Assembly (NCBI RefSeq): GCF_002086815.1
Contig: NZ_MVID01000020.1
Location: forward strand, 1-64,000
DNA: 64,000 nt
Direction of reading: 5' to 3'
DNA from: Mycolicibacterium parafortuitum
Lineage (GTDB): Bacteria; Actinomycetota; Actinomycetes; Mycobacteriales; Mycobacteriaceae
Shown: positions 8,533-17,493 of the stretch, piece by piece
How the letters are laid out: each line of letters starts with the position of its first letter
How positions within the stretch are numbered: the first letter of the stretch is position 1
Position numbers and translations under genes: made by a program
Notes under the pieces: generated by a model
Databases searched by the model: none
What the model was told of the DNA's origin: nothing
The model's input: the letters and a program-made list of their open reading frames with translations, nothing else

Positions 8533-9366
8533 ATGCCCGTCGTCGTCGTCAGCGATTCGTCGTCGCGTCTGCGGCCCGAGGTGCGCCACCGGTGGGATGT
8601 GCGCGAGGTGCCGCTGCACGTGCTGCTCGACGGCACCGACCTGCGCGACGGCGTCGACGACATCCCGTACGACATTCACGACCGGCCGAAGGTGACCACC
8701 GCGGGGGCCTCACCGGAGGAACTCGCCGAGACCTACCGGCAGGCACTGGCAGACAGCGGCGGCGACGGGGTCGTCGCGGTGCACCTGTCCGGTGCGCTGT
8801 CGAGCACCTACAGCGCCGCGGCGCTGGCCGCCCGCGAGTTCGGACCCGCGGTGCGCGTGGTCAACTCGCGGTCGGCGGCGATGGGGGTCGGCTTCGTCGC
8901 GCTCGCCGCGGCCGCCTGCGCCGACGCCGGCGGTGACCTCGACGCGGTCGAGGCCGCCGCCCGGTCCGCGATCGGCCGCACCCAGGTCTTCCTCGTCGTG
9001 CACCGGCTCGACAATCTGCGCCGCAGTGGCCGCATCCGCACCACGGCGTCGTGGCTGGGCACCGCGCTGGCGCTCAAACCGCTGCTGTGCCTGGACGTCG
9101 ACGGCCGGCTGGTGCTCGATCAGCGCATCCGCACGGTCGGCAAGGCGCACGCGGCGATGGTCGACCGGGTCGCCGGGATCGTCGGTGAGCGCTCCGCCGA
9201 GGTGGTCGTGCACCACGTCGACAACCACGACGCGGCCGACGAACTCGGCGCCGCGCTGACCCAGCGACTCCCGCAACTGTCCTCGCTGACCGTCGCCGAC
9301 ATGGGGCCGCTGCTGTCGATCCACGTGGGCGCCGGGGCGGTCGGCGTCGCGGTCCAGGTCGCCTAG
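8533..9366 (+). CDS. DegV-family fatty-acid-binding protein
   Basis: 277 aa cytoplasmic DegV protein. These bind a single fatty acid and are thought to present it to kinases or acyltransferases. Family features are the N-terminal VVVSDSSSRL, the fatty-acid-contacting block TTAGASPEEL, VAVHLSGALSSTYSAA, and HRLDNLRRSGRI. It is the last gene of the nadD cluster, nine bases after octT. The association with an octanoyltransferase makes acyl delivery a reasonable but unproved role. Confidence 0.88.
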   Translation: MPVVVVSDSSSRLRPEVRHRWDVREVPLHVLLDGTDLRDGVDDIPYDIHDRPKVTTAGASPEELAETYRQALADSGGDGVVAVHLSGALSSTYSAAALAAREFGPAVRVVNSRSAAMGVGFVALAAAACADAGGDLDAVEAAARSAIGRTQVFLVVHRLDNLRRSGRIRTTASWLGTALALKPLLCLDVDGRLVLDQRIRTVGKAHAAMVDRVAGIVGERSAEVVVHHVDNHDAADELGAALTQRLPQLSSLTVADMGPLLSIHVGAGAVGVAVQVA

Positions 9367-9376
9367 CCCCGCGGCG

Positions 9377-10459
9377 TCACACCGCCGCGCGGCCGGTGAT
9401 CGGCGGCAGGTCGGCCAGCGTGACGATACCGGGTCTCGCGGCGACCACGGCCGGTACGGCGTTGGTCACCGGCATCGCCGTGTAGATCATGCCCAGCCCC
9501 ATGAACCCGGGCTCGGTCCAGTCCTTCGGCGGCAGGCAGTGCAGCACTGTGCGCATGTTGGGCAGCCCGAACACCTGCACCACGTGTCCGTGCTCCAGCG
9601 GCTTGGGTGGGACGACATGCTCGCCCATGATCCAGTTGAACCCGACGCTGACGATGTTGCGGTCGCCGACCCAGCCGCGGTGATACCCGCGCACACCGGC
9701 CACGGTGCCCTTCGGGATCTTCATGAACCCGAGGTCGCTGTCGCCGGTGGCCGCGGTGAAGGTGACGTCGAACGTGATCCGGTCCAGCGTGGCGCCGATC
9801 GCGTCGGCCATCATCGCCGCGGATTCGGCGAACACCTCGCTCTCCCGGCGGACGCTCTCGGCCAGGCCCGGGGTGTCGGGGTCCTGCGAGAACCCCATCG
9901 CGGTCTGCGTGCCCGCGGATTCATAGGTGGAGCAGTCCACCGACTCGGTGATCCTGATCTCGTCGACGCGTTCACACGCACCCGAGAGCACCATCCCCAC
10001 CAGGTTGCTCATCCCGGGATGCGCACCGCTGCCGAAGATCGTGGAATTACCTGTGTCACAAGCTTTTCTGATCCGGTCGAGGTCCTGCGGGGTCTGCTTG
10101 CCGCCGGTGATCCACGCCGCGCTCGAACACACGTTGATACCGGACTCCAGCAGCCGGACCAGTTCGTCGATGTTCGGCCACAGCGGGTTGTAGCAGCATG
10201 CGTCCGGCTTCAGTGCGATCAGTTCCTCGATGTCGGAGGTGGCCCTGATGCCGGTGGGCTCGCTCCGGCCGGCAAGCTCAGCGGCGTCGACGCCGACCTT
10301 GTCGGCACCGTGCGCGTACACGCCGACAAGCTCCATGTCGTCGCGGCCGATGATCGCGTGCAACGAGCGGCGCCCGATGTTGCCGGTGGTCCACTGGATC
10401 ACGCGCAGCGGTCGATCAGGGCTTTCGGGCGGCACAGGGCTTTTTGACGGCACAGTCAT
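9377..10459 (-). CDS. NAD(P)H-dependent amine/dihydrodipicolinate-reductase-like oxidoreductase
   Basis: 360 aa. The N-terminal Rossmann region RVIQWTTGNIGRRSLHAI and the following DACCYNPLWP block are typical of a large mycobacterial family annotated as dihydrodipicolinate reductase or 2,4-diaminopentanoate dehydrogenase-like. It is not DapB of lysine synthesis, which is shorter and carries other motifs. Substrate unknown. I choose ATG 10459 over TTG 10468. It is divergent from the SDR gene with 32 bp between starts, so the promoters overlap. It lies tail to tail with DegV, 10 bp apart. Confidence 0.75.
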   Translation of the reverse strand: MTVPSKSPVPPESPDRPLRVIQWTTGNIGRRSLHAIIGRDDMELVGVYAHGADKVGVDAAELAGRSEPTGIRATSDIEELIALKPDACCYNPLWPNIDELVRLLESGINVCSSAAWITGGKQTPQDLDRIRKACDTGNSTIFGSGAHPGMSNLVGMVLSGACERVDEIRITESVDCSTYESAGTQTAMGFSQDPDTPGLAESVRRESEVFAESAAMMADAIGATLDRITFDVTFTAATGDSDLGFMKIPKGTVAGVRGYHRGWVGDRNIVSVGFNWIMGEHVVPPKPLEHGHVVQVFGLPNMRTVLHCLPPKDWTEPGFMGLGMIYTAMPVTNAVPAVVAARPGIVTLADLPPITGRAAV

Positions 10460-10479
10460 GGCCCTCAAGCTACTGCCTC

Positions 10480-10491
10480 TAAGGTGGCCGC
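10480..10491 (+). promoter_or_regulatory. Leaderless -10 box of the SDR gene
   Basis: TAAGGT (10480-10485) followed by six bases (GGCCGC) and ATG 10492. Same geometry as proA, with nearly the same spacer. No Shine-Dalgarno sequence is present. Confidence 0.55.
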
Positions 10492-11301
10492 ATGAGTGAC
10501 ATGGCGAGCCCGGTGGCGGTGGTGACCGGAGCCAGCCGCGGCGCCGGCCTGGGTATCGCGACGGCGCTCGCCGCGCGCGGCTGGCGGGTGTACGGCACCG
10601 CGCGCAGCTTCGCCGAGGCGCCGAACTGGGGCGTCGGGATCGCGGTGGATCACCGCGACGACGACGCGGTGGCCCGGTTCTTCGACCGGGTCGGCGCCGA
10701 AACCGGCCGGCTCGATCTGCTGGTCAACAACGCCGCGGCCGTCTCCGATCACCTGGTGAGCCCGAAACCGTTCTGGGAGAAGCCACGTGATCTGGCCGAC
10801 GTGTTGAGCGTCGGGCTGCGGTCGTCCTACATCGCGTCCTGGCACGCCGCGCCGCTGCTGATCCAGCAGGACCGCGGCCTCATCGCGTTCACGTCCTCAC
10901 CCGGATCGGTGTGCTACATGCATGGGGCCGCCTACGGTGCGCAGAAGGCCGGGGTCGACAAGATGGCCGCGGACATGGCGGTCGACTTCCGCGGCACCGG
11001 CGTCGCGACGGTCTCGGTGTGGATGGGCATCCTGCTGACCGAGAAGCTGCGGTCGGCCTTCGACGGGAATCCCGAAGCGCTGCAGGCCTTCGCGCAGCAG
11101 GCCGAGACCCCGGAGTTCACCGGGTACGTGATCGACGCGCTCTACCGGGACCCGGATCTCGGGGAGCTCAGCGGCCACACCGTGATCGCGGCGGAGACCG
11201 CGGCCCGCTACGGGCTCACCGACGAGGACGGGCGCACGCCGCCGTCGCACCGGGAGCTGTTGGGCGAACCGCGGATCCCGAGCTCGGTCGTCGTGCGCTG
11301 A
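10492..11301 (+). CDS. Short-chain dehydrogenase/reductase
   Basis: 269 aa classical SDR. Cofactor motif TGASRGAGLG is at residues 12-21, the LLVNNAA strand motif follows, and the active site is Tyr148/Lys152 in YGAQK. Cytoplasmic NAD(P)H-dependent oxidoreductase with unknown substrate. After the active site, VWMGILLTEKL replaces the usual PG motif, as in several mycobacterial SDRs. ATG 10492 fits the leaderless box; ATG 10501 is an alternative. It stands alone between two oppositely oriented genes. Confidence 0.82.
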   Translation: MSDMASPVAVVTGASRGAGLGIATALAARGWRVYGTARSFAEAPNWGVGIAVDHRDDDAVARFFDRVGAETGRLDLLVNNAAAVSDHLVSPKPFWEKPRDLADVLSVGLRSSYIASWHAAPLLIQQDRGLIAFTSSPGSVCYMHGAAYGAQKAGVDKMAADMAVDFRGTGVATVSVWMGILLTEKLRSAFDGNPEALQAFAQQAETPEFTGYVIDALYRDPDLGELSGHTVIAAETAARYGLTDEDGRTPPSHRELLGEPRIPSSVVVR

Positions 11302-11337
11302 GCCGAACTGCTGTCGCGACGCGTCGCGGTGGTGCGG

Positions 11338-12003
11338 TCAGTCTCCCGGATGTTCGGCCGCGGACATCTCGTCGGTCGGGCTGTCGTCGGCGGGCCTGTC
11401 GGGATCGGGGCGGGCTGCATCCGGCGAGGTCAGGGCGACGCCGAGGGCCAGGAAGAATCCCGCCGTCAGCAGACCGCCGAGGTAGTGGTTCATCGGCCCG
11501 CCGGGGGAGATGAAGCTGCCGGGCGGGCCGATGATGGTGATCGTCTCGATCAGCTGTTCCACGGTGAACACCGCAGCGCCGGTGCCCAGCCAGCGCGGCA
11601 GATGACCGTCGTTGGCGGACAACAGGATCGGCACCGCCACCATGATGTGAGCGATCGCCGTCACCGGCAGCCACATCGCCGCGATGTCGTCGAGGGCCCG
11701 CTCGGTCCCGACGGTCACCTGACCCGGCCGCAGCGCCGGCCCGGCGACGAACCACACCGACACGCACAGCTGCGCGACGGTGATCGACGCGCCGATGGTG
11801 AACAGGTGCGCGGGCGGTCCGGTCAGCCGGTCGCGGGCGAACGCGAGCACCACCACCACCGCGAGCGCGGAGAACGCCAGCAGCAGAGCCTGGATGCGGA
11901 CGACGCCGGAATCGGGTCCGGGCAGGGCCGGCAGTACCAGCACGGCTGTCGCGTAGAGCACCGCGAACGCCACACCTGCGATCAACGGGGCGCGGTGGTT
12001 CAT
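11338..12003 (-). CDS. Six-helix integral membrane protein, unknown function
   Basis: 221 aa with six hydrophobic stretches, roughly residues 5-27, 35-58, 70-92, 113-137, 150-170 and 176-197, and a polar acidic C-terminal tail. I do not recognise a transport or catalytic motif. I choose ATG 12003; an in-frame ATG at 12048 would extend through a -10-like TAACAT (complement of 12013-12018). It is divergent from comEA. Where M. tuberculosis has eis between the DegV and comEA genes, this genome has this protein, the SDR and the oxidoreductase. Confidence 0.65.
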   Translation of the reverse strand: MNHRAPLIAGVAFAVLYATAVLVLPALPGPDSGVVRIQALLLAFSALAVVVVLAFARDRLTGPPAHLFTIGASITVAQLCVSVWFVAGPALRPGQVTVGTERALDDIAAMWLPVTAIAHIMVAVPILLSANDGHLPRWLGTGAAVFTVEQLIETITIIGPPGSFISPGGPMNHYLGGLLTAGFFLALGVALTSPDAARPDPDRPADDSPTDEMSAAEHPGD

Positions 12004-12103
12004 ATCAGGGAGCCATGTTAACCACGTTGTCCCCAACGCCGAGTTCATCCCCAGCCCGCGCCGTCGATGGCGCGCTCGCCGCCGTGCTGTCGTGGTGCGG
12101 CAA

Positions 12104-12115
12104 TACCGTCACGGC
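12104..12115 (+). promoter_or_regulatory. Leaderless -10 box of comEA
   Basis: TACCGT (12104-12109), six bases, then ATG 12116. This decides the start in favour of 12116 over the in-frame codon at 12092. Confidence 0.5.
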
Positions 12116-12922
12116 ATGTCCACCGAACTGCCCGCCGACCGGCTGCGACGCCGCCTGGGCGCCGGTCCCGATGCCGCGGACGACGAGGAGGACGATCCGC
12201 CGGACACCACCTTGTCGCGGTGGCTGCCGGCCGACACCACGGGCGGTCCGCCGGCCTGGCTGGTGAAGATCCGCGCCGATCCCGGACGCGCGGGGGTGAT
12301 CGCGCTCGGTGTGGTCGGGGCGGTCGCGGTGCTGGTGACCGTGCTGACGCTGATCGGCGACAGTACGCCCGCGGTGGTCTCGGCCAAGCTGCCGCCGGTG
12401 GAGACGGTCTCCTCGGCCGCGCCGTCCGCGGGTGCCGCCGCCGGCACCGAGCCGGTCGTGGTCAGCGTGGTCGGGCTGGTGCGCACTCCGGGCCTGGTCA
12501 CATTGTCGCCCGGGGCCCGGATCGCCGACGCGCTCGACGCCGCGGGCGGGGCCCTCGACGGCGCGGACGTGCTCGGTCTGAACATGGCCAGGCGCGTCGC
12601 CGACGGAGAGCAGATCGTCGTCGGGATCGGTGCGCCGCCGGGGCAGCCGACCCAGATCGGCAGTGCGGTCATCGGGCAGCCGGGCGGGCCGGCAACCGGT
12701 GCCGCGCCTGGAAACGATTCAGCACCAGGCGGATTGATCGATCTGAACAGCGCGACCGTCGAACAGCTCGACACCCTTCCTGGTGTCGGGCCGGTGACCG
12801 CGGCCGCGATCGTCGCCTGGCGAGACGCCAACGGCCGGTTCAGCAGCGTCGACCAACTCGGCGACGTCGACGGCATCGGCCCGGCCCGGCTGGACAAGCT
12901 GCGCGACCTGGTCCGGGTGTGA
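12116..12922 (+). CDS. comEA: ComEA-like DNA-binding membrane protein
   Basis: 268 aa. A cytoplasmic acidic N-terminus (residues 20-30), one transmembrane helix (about 60-80), a soluble-ligand-binding beta-grasp (SLBB) domain (about 108-170) and a C-terminal double helix-hairpin-helix (about 205-268, LIDLNSATVEQLDTLPGVG). ComEA binds incoming double-stranded DNA outside the membrane in competent bacteria; competence is not established for most mycobacteria. The stop is three bases before comEC, so they are one operon. Confidence 0.87.
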   Translation: MSTELPADRLRRRLGAGPDAADDEEDDPPDTTLSRWLPADTTGGPPAWLVKIRADPGRAGVIALGVVGAVAVLVTVLTLIGDSTPAVVSAKLPPVETVSSAAPSAGAAAGTEPVVVSVVGLVRTPGLVTLSPGARIADALDAAGGALDGADVLGLNMARRVADGEQIVVGIGAPPGQPTQIGSAVIGQPGGPATGAAPGNDSAPGGLIDLNSATVEQLDTLPGVGPVTAAAIVAWRDANGRFSSVDQLGDVDGIGPARLDKLRDLVRV

Positions 12923-12925
12923 GCG

Positions 12926-14386
12926 GTGGACCTGCGGCTGGTGCCCGCCGCGCTGACCGGCTGGGCGGTCACCGCGGCGGGCATCCTGTGGCTGCGCGCC
13001 GGGGCGGTCACCGCACTGGCGGTCGCGGTCACGATGACCGCGGCGCTGGGATGGTGGGCCGGGCGCCGTGCCCCGGGCGGACCACAGCGGATGCCGGTGG
13101 CCGCGGTGCTGGCGGTCGCGCTGGTCGGTGCCGGGTTCGCGGTCGCGGTCGTGGTGCGGGTCGCCGCGGTGGACGGTCACCCCGTCGCCGGTTACGTCGG
13201 CACCGTGACCACCGTGACGGTCACGCCGACGGAGACCCCACGCGTCCTGGACGGCGGCCGCACCATGATGCGCGCGTCGCTGGTCGCGTTGGACGGGGCC
13301 CGCTCATCGGGCGATGTGCTGGTATTCGCCTCGAGCGGTGACTACGCGCGCCTGGCGGCCGGACAGCCCGCCACGTTCCGGGCCCGGGTCGGTCGGCCCA
13401 CACGACGTGATCTCACGGTGGCGGTGCTCTCCGCCACCGGCGAACCCGCCGTCGGGGAGGCCGCCCCGATCCACCGGGCCGCGCACCATCTGCGCACCCG
13501 GTTCGCCGACGCGGCGCGCCTGGCGCTGCCCCCGGATCAGGCCGCGATGCTGCCGGCCTTGGTGCTGGGGGATACCAGCGCCGTCCCGGCCACCGCGACG
13601 GCCGAGTTCCGCCGGTCCGGTCTGACCCACCTGACCGCGGTCTCGGGCGCCAACGTCACGATCGTCTGCGGCGCGGTGCTGTTGTCGGCGGTACTGATCG
13701 GGCCGAGAGCCGCGGTCGTGCTGGCCGCGGTGGCGCTGGTCGCGTTCGTCATCGTGGTGCAGCCGTCGGCGAGCGTGCTGCGGGCCGCGCTGATGGGGGC
13801 GATCACGTTGCTGGCCGTGGTGTCGCACCGGCGCAGGCAGGCATTGCCCGCGCTGGCCGCCACCATCGTCGCGGTGATGGTCGGCGCACCGAAGCTCGCG
13901 GTCGACGTCGGGTTCGCGCTGTCGGTGTCGGCGACCGCGGCGCTGATCGTGATCGCACCGGCATGGTCACGCCGCCTGGTCGACCGCGGGTGGCCGCGTC
14001 CGCTCGCCGACGCGGTCAGCGTCGCGGTGGCCGCGCAACTGGTCACCGCACCGCTGGTGGCCGGGATCTCGGGGTCGATGAGCCTGGTCGCGGTCGCCGC
14101 CAACCTGGCGGTGGCGCCCGTGATCCCACCGATCACCGTGCTCGGGACGGCCGCGGCCGCACTCTGCGCGGTCTGGCCCGCCGGGGCGGAGGTGTTGATC
14201 CGGTTCACCGGCCCCGAGGTGTGGTGGCTGCTCGGCGTCGCGCGGTGGGCGGCGCGGATGCCTGCCGCCGCGGTACCGATGCCGTCCGGGGCGACCGGCG
14301 TGTTGATCGCGGCCATGGTGATGCTGGCCGCGGCGGCGGCATGGCATTGGGTGGTGTCGGGGCGACGTGACACGATCGTGCGGTGA
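12926..14386 (+). CDS. comEC: ComEC/Rec2-family DNA-uptake channel protein, short form
   Basis: 486 aa polytopic membrane protein with about ten predicted helices and the competence-domain core. The core includes LPALVLGDTSAVP and HLTAVSGANVTI. It lacks the C-terminal metallo-beta-lactamase domain of full-length ComEC (about 750 aa); the short form is usual in mycobacteria. Starts with GTG 12926. Its stop overlaps the holA start (GTGA), so the channel and the polymerase subunit are co-translated. Confidence 0.87.
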   Translation: MDLRLVPAALTGWAVTAAGILWLRAGAVTALAVAVTMTAALGWWAGRRAPGGPQRMPVAAVLAVALVGAGFAVAVVVRVAAVDGHPVAGYVGTVTTVTVTPTETPRVLDGGRTMMRASLVALDGARSSGDVLVFASSGDYARLAAGQPATFRARVGRPTRRDLTVAVLSATGEPAVGEAAPIHRAAHHLRTRFADAARLALPPDQAAMLPALVLGDTSAVPATATAEFRRSGLTHLTAVSGANVTIVCGAVLLSAVLIGPRAAVVLAAVALVAFVIVVQPSASVLRAALMGAITLLAVVSHRRRQALPALAATIVAVMVGAPKLAVDVGFALSVSATAALIVIAPAWSRRLVDRGWPRPLADAVSVAVAAQLVTAPLVAGISGSMSLVAVAANLAVAPVIPPITVLGTAAAALCAVWPAGAEVLIRFTGPEVWWLLGVARWAARMPAAAVPMPSGATGVLIAAMVMLAAAAAWHWVVSGRRDTIVR

Positions 14387-15342
14387 CACAGACCTCCGGC
14401 CTGCACCTGATCCTGGGAGACGAGGAACTTCTGGTCGAGCGCGCCGTCGCGGACGTGCTCAAGGCCGCCCGTGCCTCCGCGGGCACCGCCGACGTGCCCG
14501 TGGACCGGCTGCGTGCCGGCGAGGTCAGCGTCAGCGAGATCGCCGAACTGCTCAGCCCGTCGCTGTTCGCCGACGAGCGCGTCGTGGTGCTCGAGGCGGC
14601 CGCCGAAGCCGGCAAGGATGCGGTGGCCCTGATCCAGTCCGCGGCCGCGGACCTGCCCGACGGCACCTTGATGGTGGTCGTGCATTCCGGTGGCGGCCGC
14701 GCGAAGTCGCTGGCCGATCACCTCAAGAAGCTCGGCGCCGCGGTGCACCCGTGCGCCAGGATCACCAAGGCGTCCGAACGCGCGGACTTCGTCCGCAACG
14801 AGTTCCGTGCACACCGGGTGAAGGTCGACGACGACACGGTGACCGCGGTGATCGACGCGGTCGGCTCCGACATCCGTGAGCTCGCCTCGGCCTGCTCGCA
14901 GCTGGTCGCCGACACCGGTGGCACCGTCGATGCGGCTGCGGTGCGGCGCTACCACTCGGGCCGTGCCGAGGTGAAGGGGTTCGACATCGCCGACAAGGCC
15001 GTGGTCGGCGACGTCGCCGGGGCGGCGGAGGCGCTGCGTTGGGCGATGATGGCGGGCGAACCGCACGTGGTGCTCGCCGATGCGCTGGCCGAGGCGGTGC
15101 ACACGATCGCTCGGGTCGGGCCGCTGTCCGGGGATCCGTACCGGCTCGCCGGGGAGCTGGGCATGCCGCCGTGGCGGGTGCAGAAGGCGCAGAAGCAGGC
15201 GCGCCGGTGGTCCCGCGAGAAGGTCGCCGAGGCGGTGCACATGGTGGCGGCGCTCAACGCCGACGTCAAGGGTGCCGCGGCCGACGCCGGCTACGCGCTG
15301 GAGAAAGCAGTCCGCTCAGTCGCCGAACTGGTCAGCGACTGA
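14383..15342 (+). CDS. holA: DNA polymerase III delta subunit
   Basis: 319 aa clamp-loader delta subunit, which opens the beta sliding clamp for loading on primed DNA. Family features include LHLILGDEELLVERAV at the N-terminus and the lid/collar region HTIARVGPLSGDPYRLA near the C-terminus. GTG 14383 overlaps the comEC stop by four bases. The comEA-comEC-holA order facing rpsT is conserved in actinobacteria. Confidence 0.92.
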   Translation: MTQTSGLHLILGDEELLVERAVADVLKAARASAGTADVPVDRLRAGEVSVSEIAELLSPSLFADERVVVLEAAAEAGKDAVALIQSAAADLPDGTLMVVVHSGGGRAKSLADHLKKLGAAVHPCARITKASERADFVRNEFRAHRVKVDDDTVTAVIDAVGSDIRELASACSQLVADTGGTVDAAAVRRYHSGRAEVKGFDIADKAVVGDVAGAAEALRWAMMAGEPHVVLADALAEAVHTIARVGPLSGDPYRLAGELGMPPWRVQKAQKQARRWSREKVAEAVHMVAALNADVKGAAADAGYALEKAVRSVAELVSD

Positions 15343-15392
15343 GCGGAGAGAGTGGCCGTGCCCGTCCCGGCGAACCGGGGCGAGCGCGACGA

Positions 15393-15653
15393 TCAGAGCT
15401 TGTTGAGGGCCTTGGCCAGTGCCGACTTGCGGTTGGCGGCCTGGTTCTTGTGGATGACGCCCTTGCTGGCAGCCTTGTCCAGCTTGCGGCTGGTCGCGGC
15501 CAGCAGCTCGCCGGCCTTGTCCTTGTCACCGGATTCCACAGCCTCACGGAATCCGCGGACCGCCGTGTGAAGTGACGACTTCACCGACTTGTTGCGGAGT
15601 CTGCGGCGCTCGTTGGTGCGGTTCCGCTTCTCCTGCGACTTGATATTGGCCAC
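15393..15653 (-). CDS. rpsT: 30S ribosomal protein S20
   Basis: 86 aa, the usual S20 length, basic, starting (M)ANIKSQEKRNR and ending SALAKALNKL. It binds 16S rRNA early in 30S assembly. The start is GTG 15653, with Shine-Dalgarno AGAAGGA about eight bases upstream. A longer in-frame extension to 15707 would cover the ribosome-binding site and is rejected. Convergent with holA, 50 bp between stops. In other bacteria S20 is autoregulated at translation; nothing here tests that. Confidence 0.96.
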   Translation of the reverse strand: MANIKSQEKRNRTNERRRLRNKSVKSSLHTAVRGFREAVESGDKDKAGELLAATSRKLDKAASKGVIHKNQAANRKSALAKALNKL

Positions 15654-15786
15654 GCGTGTATTCCTTCTAAATGTCGACTGGGTGATTAAGTCTTTAGGCG
15701 CCCGCACGGGGGCAGCGACTGTTCAGGGTAGCAGCGAGTGGGTAAATCCCCCAAAGCGAGCTCCGCTGGCCTGCCGAAATGGCTCG

Positions 15787-15800
15787 CATGCTGCAGCATG
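15787..15800. repeat. 14-bp perfect palindrome between rpsT and the CP-ATP-grasp gene
   Basis: CATGCTGCAGCATG reads the same on both strands. It lies in the 196-bp divergent region, 134 bp from the rpsT start and 50 bp before TTG 15850. A dimeric regulator site is the simplest reading; no regulator gene adjoins it. Confidence 0.5.
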
Positions 15801-15849
15801 ACATTCGAATACTCGCGCTTCGTGCGTAAGGGAAAGAGTAGGGGACATT

Positions 15850-17478
15850 TTGGCGACCGACACGGTACGGACCGTTCGTAGCAATGCGAAGACCGCCAAG
15901 CGGCATGACGGCGTCTTCGGTGGCTACAACAAGCTGGGCTCGTATGCGAAGGCCTTCGACGAGATGTTCGACGCCCAGGGCAACGTCCGCGGCCCGTACA
16001 AGGGCATCTACAAAGAGCTCGCACCCGCCGACGTGTCCGACCTGGAGGCCAGGTCGGAGGCGCTCAGCCGAGCGTTCACCGACCAGGGCATCACGTTCTC
16101 GCTGTCGGGTCAGGAGCGTCCGTTCCCGCTGGACCTGGTGCCCCGGGTCATCTCGGCTGCCGAGTGGACCCGGCTCGAGCGCGGGATCCGGCAGCGCGTG
16201 CAGGCGCTGGAGATGTACCTCGACGACATCTACGGCGAACAGGAGATCCTGCGCGACGGCGTCATCCCGCGCCGGCTCGTCACCTCCTGCGAACACTTCC
16301 ACCGCGAAGCCGTCGGCATCGTCCCACCCAACGGGGTGCGCATCCACGTCGCGGGCATCGACCTGATCCGCGACGACCAGGGCAACTTCCGGGTGTTGGA
16401 GGACAACCTGCGCTCGCCGTCCGGGGTCTCCTATGTGATGGAGAACCGCCGCACGATGGCGCGGGTGTTCCCGAACCTGTTCGCGACGCACCGCGTGCGC
16501 GCGGTCGGCGACTACTCGTCGCACCTGCTGCGGGCGCTGCGCAACGCCGCGGCCAACAACGTCGCCGACCCCACGGTCGTCGTGCTCACTCCCGGCGTCT
16601 ACAACTCCGCGTACTTCGAGCACTCGCTGCTGGCCCGCCAGATGGGCGTCGAACTGGTCGAGGGCCGCGACCTGTTCTGCCGCGACAACGCCGTCTACAT
16701 GCGCACCACCGAGGGTGAGCGACAGGTGGACGTGATCTACCGCCGTATCGACGACGACTACCTGGATCCGATGCAGTTCAAGCCGGACTCGGTGCTCGGC
16801 GTCGCGGGCATCCTCAACGCCGCCCGCGCGGGCAATGTGGTGATCTCCAGCGCCGTGGGCAACGGGGTCGGCGACGACAAGCTCGTCTACACCTATGTGC
16901 CGACGATCATCGAGTACTACCTCGGGGAGAAGCCGCTGCTGGCCAACGTCGACACGCTCCGGTGCTGGCTCGACGAGGAGCGCGAGGAGGTGCTCGACCG
17001 CATCGACGAGCTGGTCATCAAACCGGTGGAGGGTTCCGGCGGTTACGGCATCGTGTTCGGGCCGGATGCCTCCGAGAAGGAACTGGCCACGATCACCAAG
17101 AAGATCAACGCCGACCCGCGCGGCTGGATCGCCCAGCCGGTGATGCAGCTGTCCACGGTGCCGACCCAGATCGGCGACACGCTGGCGCCGCGCCACGTCG
17201 ACCTTCGTCCGTTCGCGGTCAACGACGGCGACGACGTGTGGGTGCTGCCCGGCGGCCTGACCCGGGTCGCGCTGCCGGAAGGGTCACTGGTCGTCAACTC
17301 CAGCCAGGGTGGCGGTTCGAAGGACACCTGGGTGTTGGCGTCGCGCACGTCGGTCGCCGACCGCGAGCTCGGCGCCGCCGAGGTGGTGCGGTCGCTGCCG
17401 CAGGCGCCGACGAGCAAGTCGGCCAAGAACGGCAAGGTCGAATCCACGCTGGACCAACAGCAGCAGCAACAGCAGTAG
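15850..17478 (+). CDS. Circularly permuted ATP-grasp protein (type 2)
   Basis: 542 aa, homologue of mycobacterial Rv2411c and the DUF404/DUF407 proteins now called circularly permuted ATP-grasp. Likely an ATP-dependent ligase forming an amide or peptide bond on an unknown acceptor. Recognisable blocks are VLEDNLRSPSGVSYVMENR, PGVYNSAYFEH and KPVEGSGGYG. TTG 15850 follows AGGGGA. The C-terminus ends in seven glutamines encoded by CAG/CAA repeats (about 17455-17475). It is first in a three-gene set with the alpha-E and transglutaminase proteins, widely conserved and probably a peptide-modification system. Confidence 0.88.
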   Translation: MATDTVRTVRSNAKTAKRHDGVFGGYNKLGSYAKAFDEMFDAQGNVRGPYKGIYKELAPADVSDLEARSEALSRAFTDQGITFSLSGQERPFPLDLVPRVISAAEWTRLERGIRQRVQALEMYLDDIYGEQEILRDGVIPRRLVTSCEHFHREAVGIVPPNGVRIHVAGIDLIRDDQGNFRVLEDNLRSPSGVSYVMENRRTMARVFPNLFATHRVRAVGDYSSHLLRALRNAAANNVADPTVVVLTPGVYNSAYFEHSLLARQMGVELVEGRDLFCRDNAVYMRTTEGERQVDVIYRRIDDDYLDPMQFKPDSVLGVAGILNAARAGNVVISSAVGNGVGDDKLVYTYVPTIIEYYLGEKPLLANVDTLRCWLDEEREEVLDRIDELVIKPVEGSGGYGIVFGPDASEKELATITKKINADPRGWIAQPVMQLSTVPTQIGDTLAPRHVDLRPFAVNDGDDVWVLPGGLTRVALPEGSLVVNSSQGGGSKDTWVLASRTSVADRELGAAEVVRSLPQAPTSKSAKNGKVESTLDQQQQQQQ

Positions 17479-17493
17479 GGCGGTGGGGAACTG

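Noticed and set aside
12926..14386. comEC as a truncated pseudogene because the metallo-beta-lactamase domain is missing
   Set aside because: The short form is usual in mycobacteria, the frame is intact, and it overlaps holA in the conserved way.
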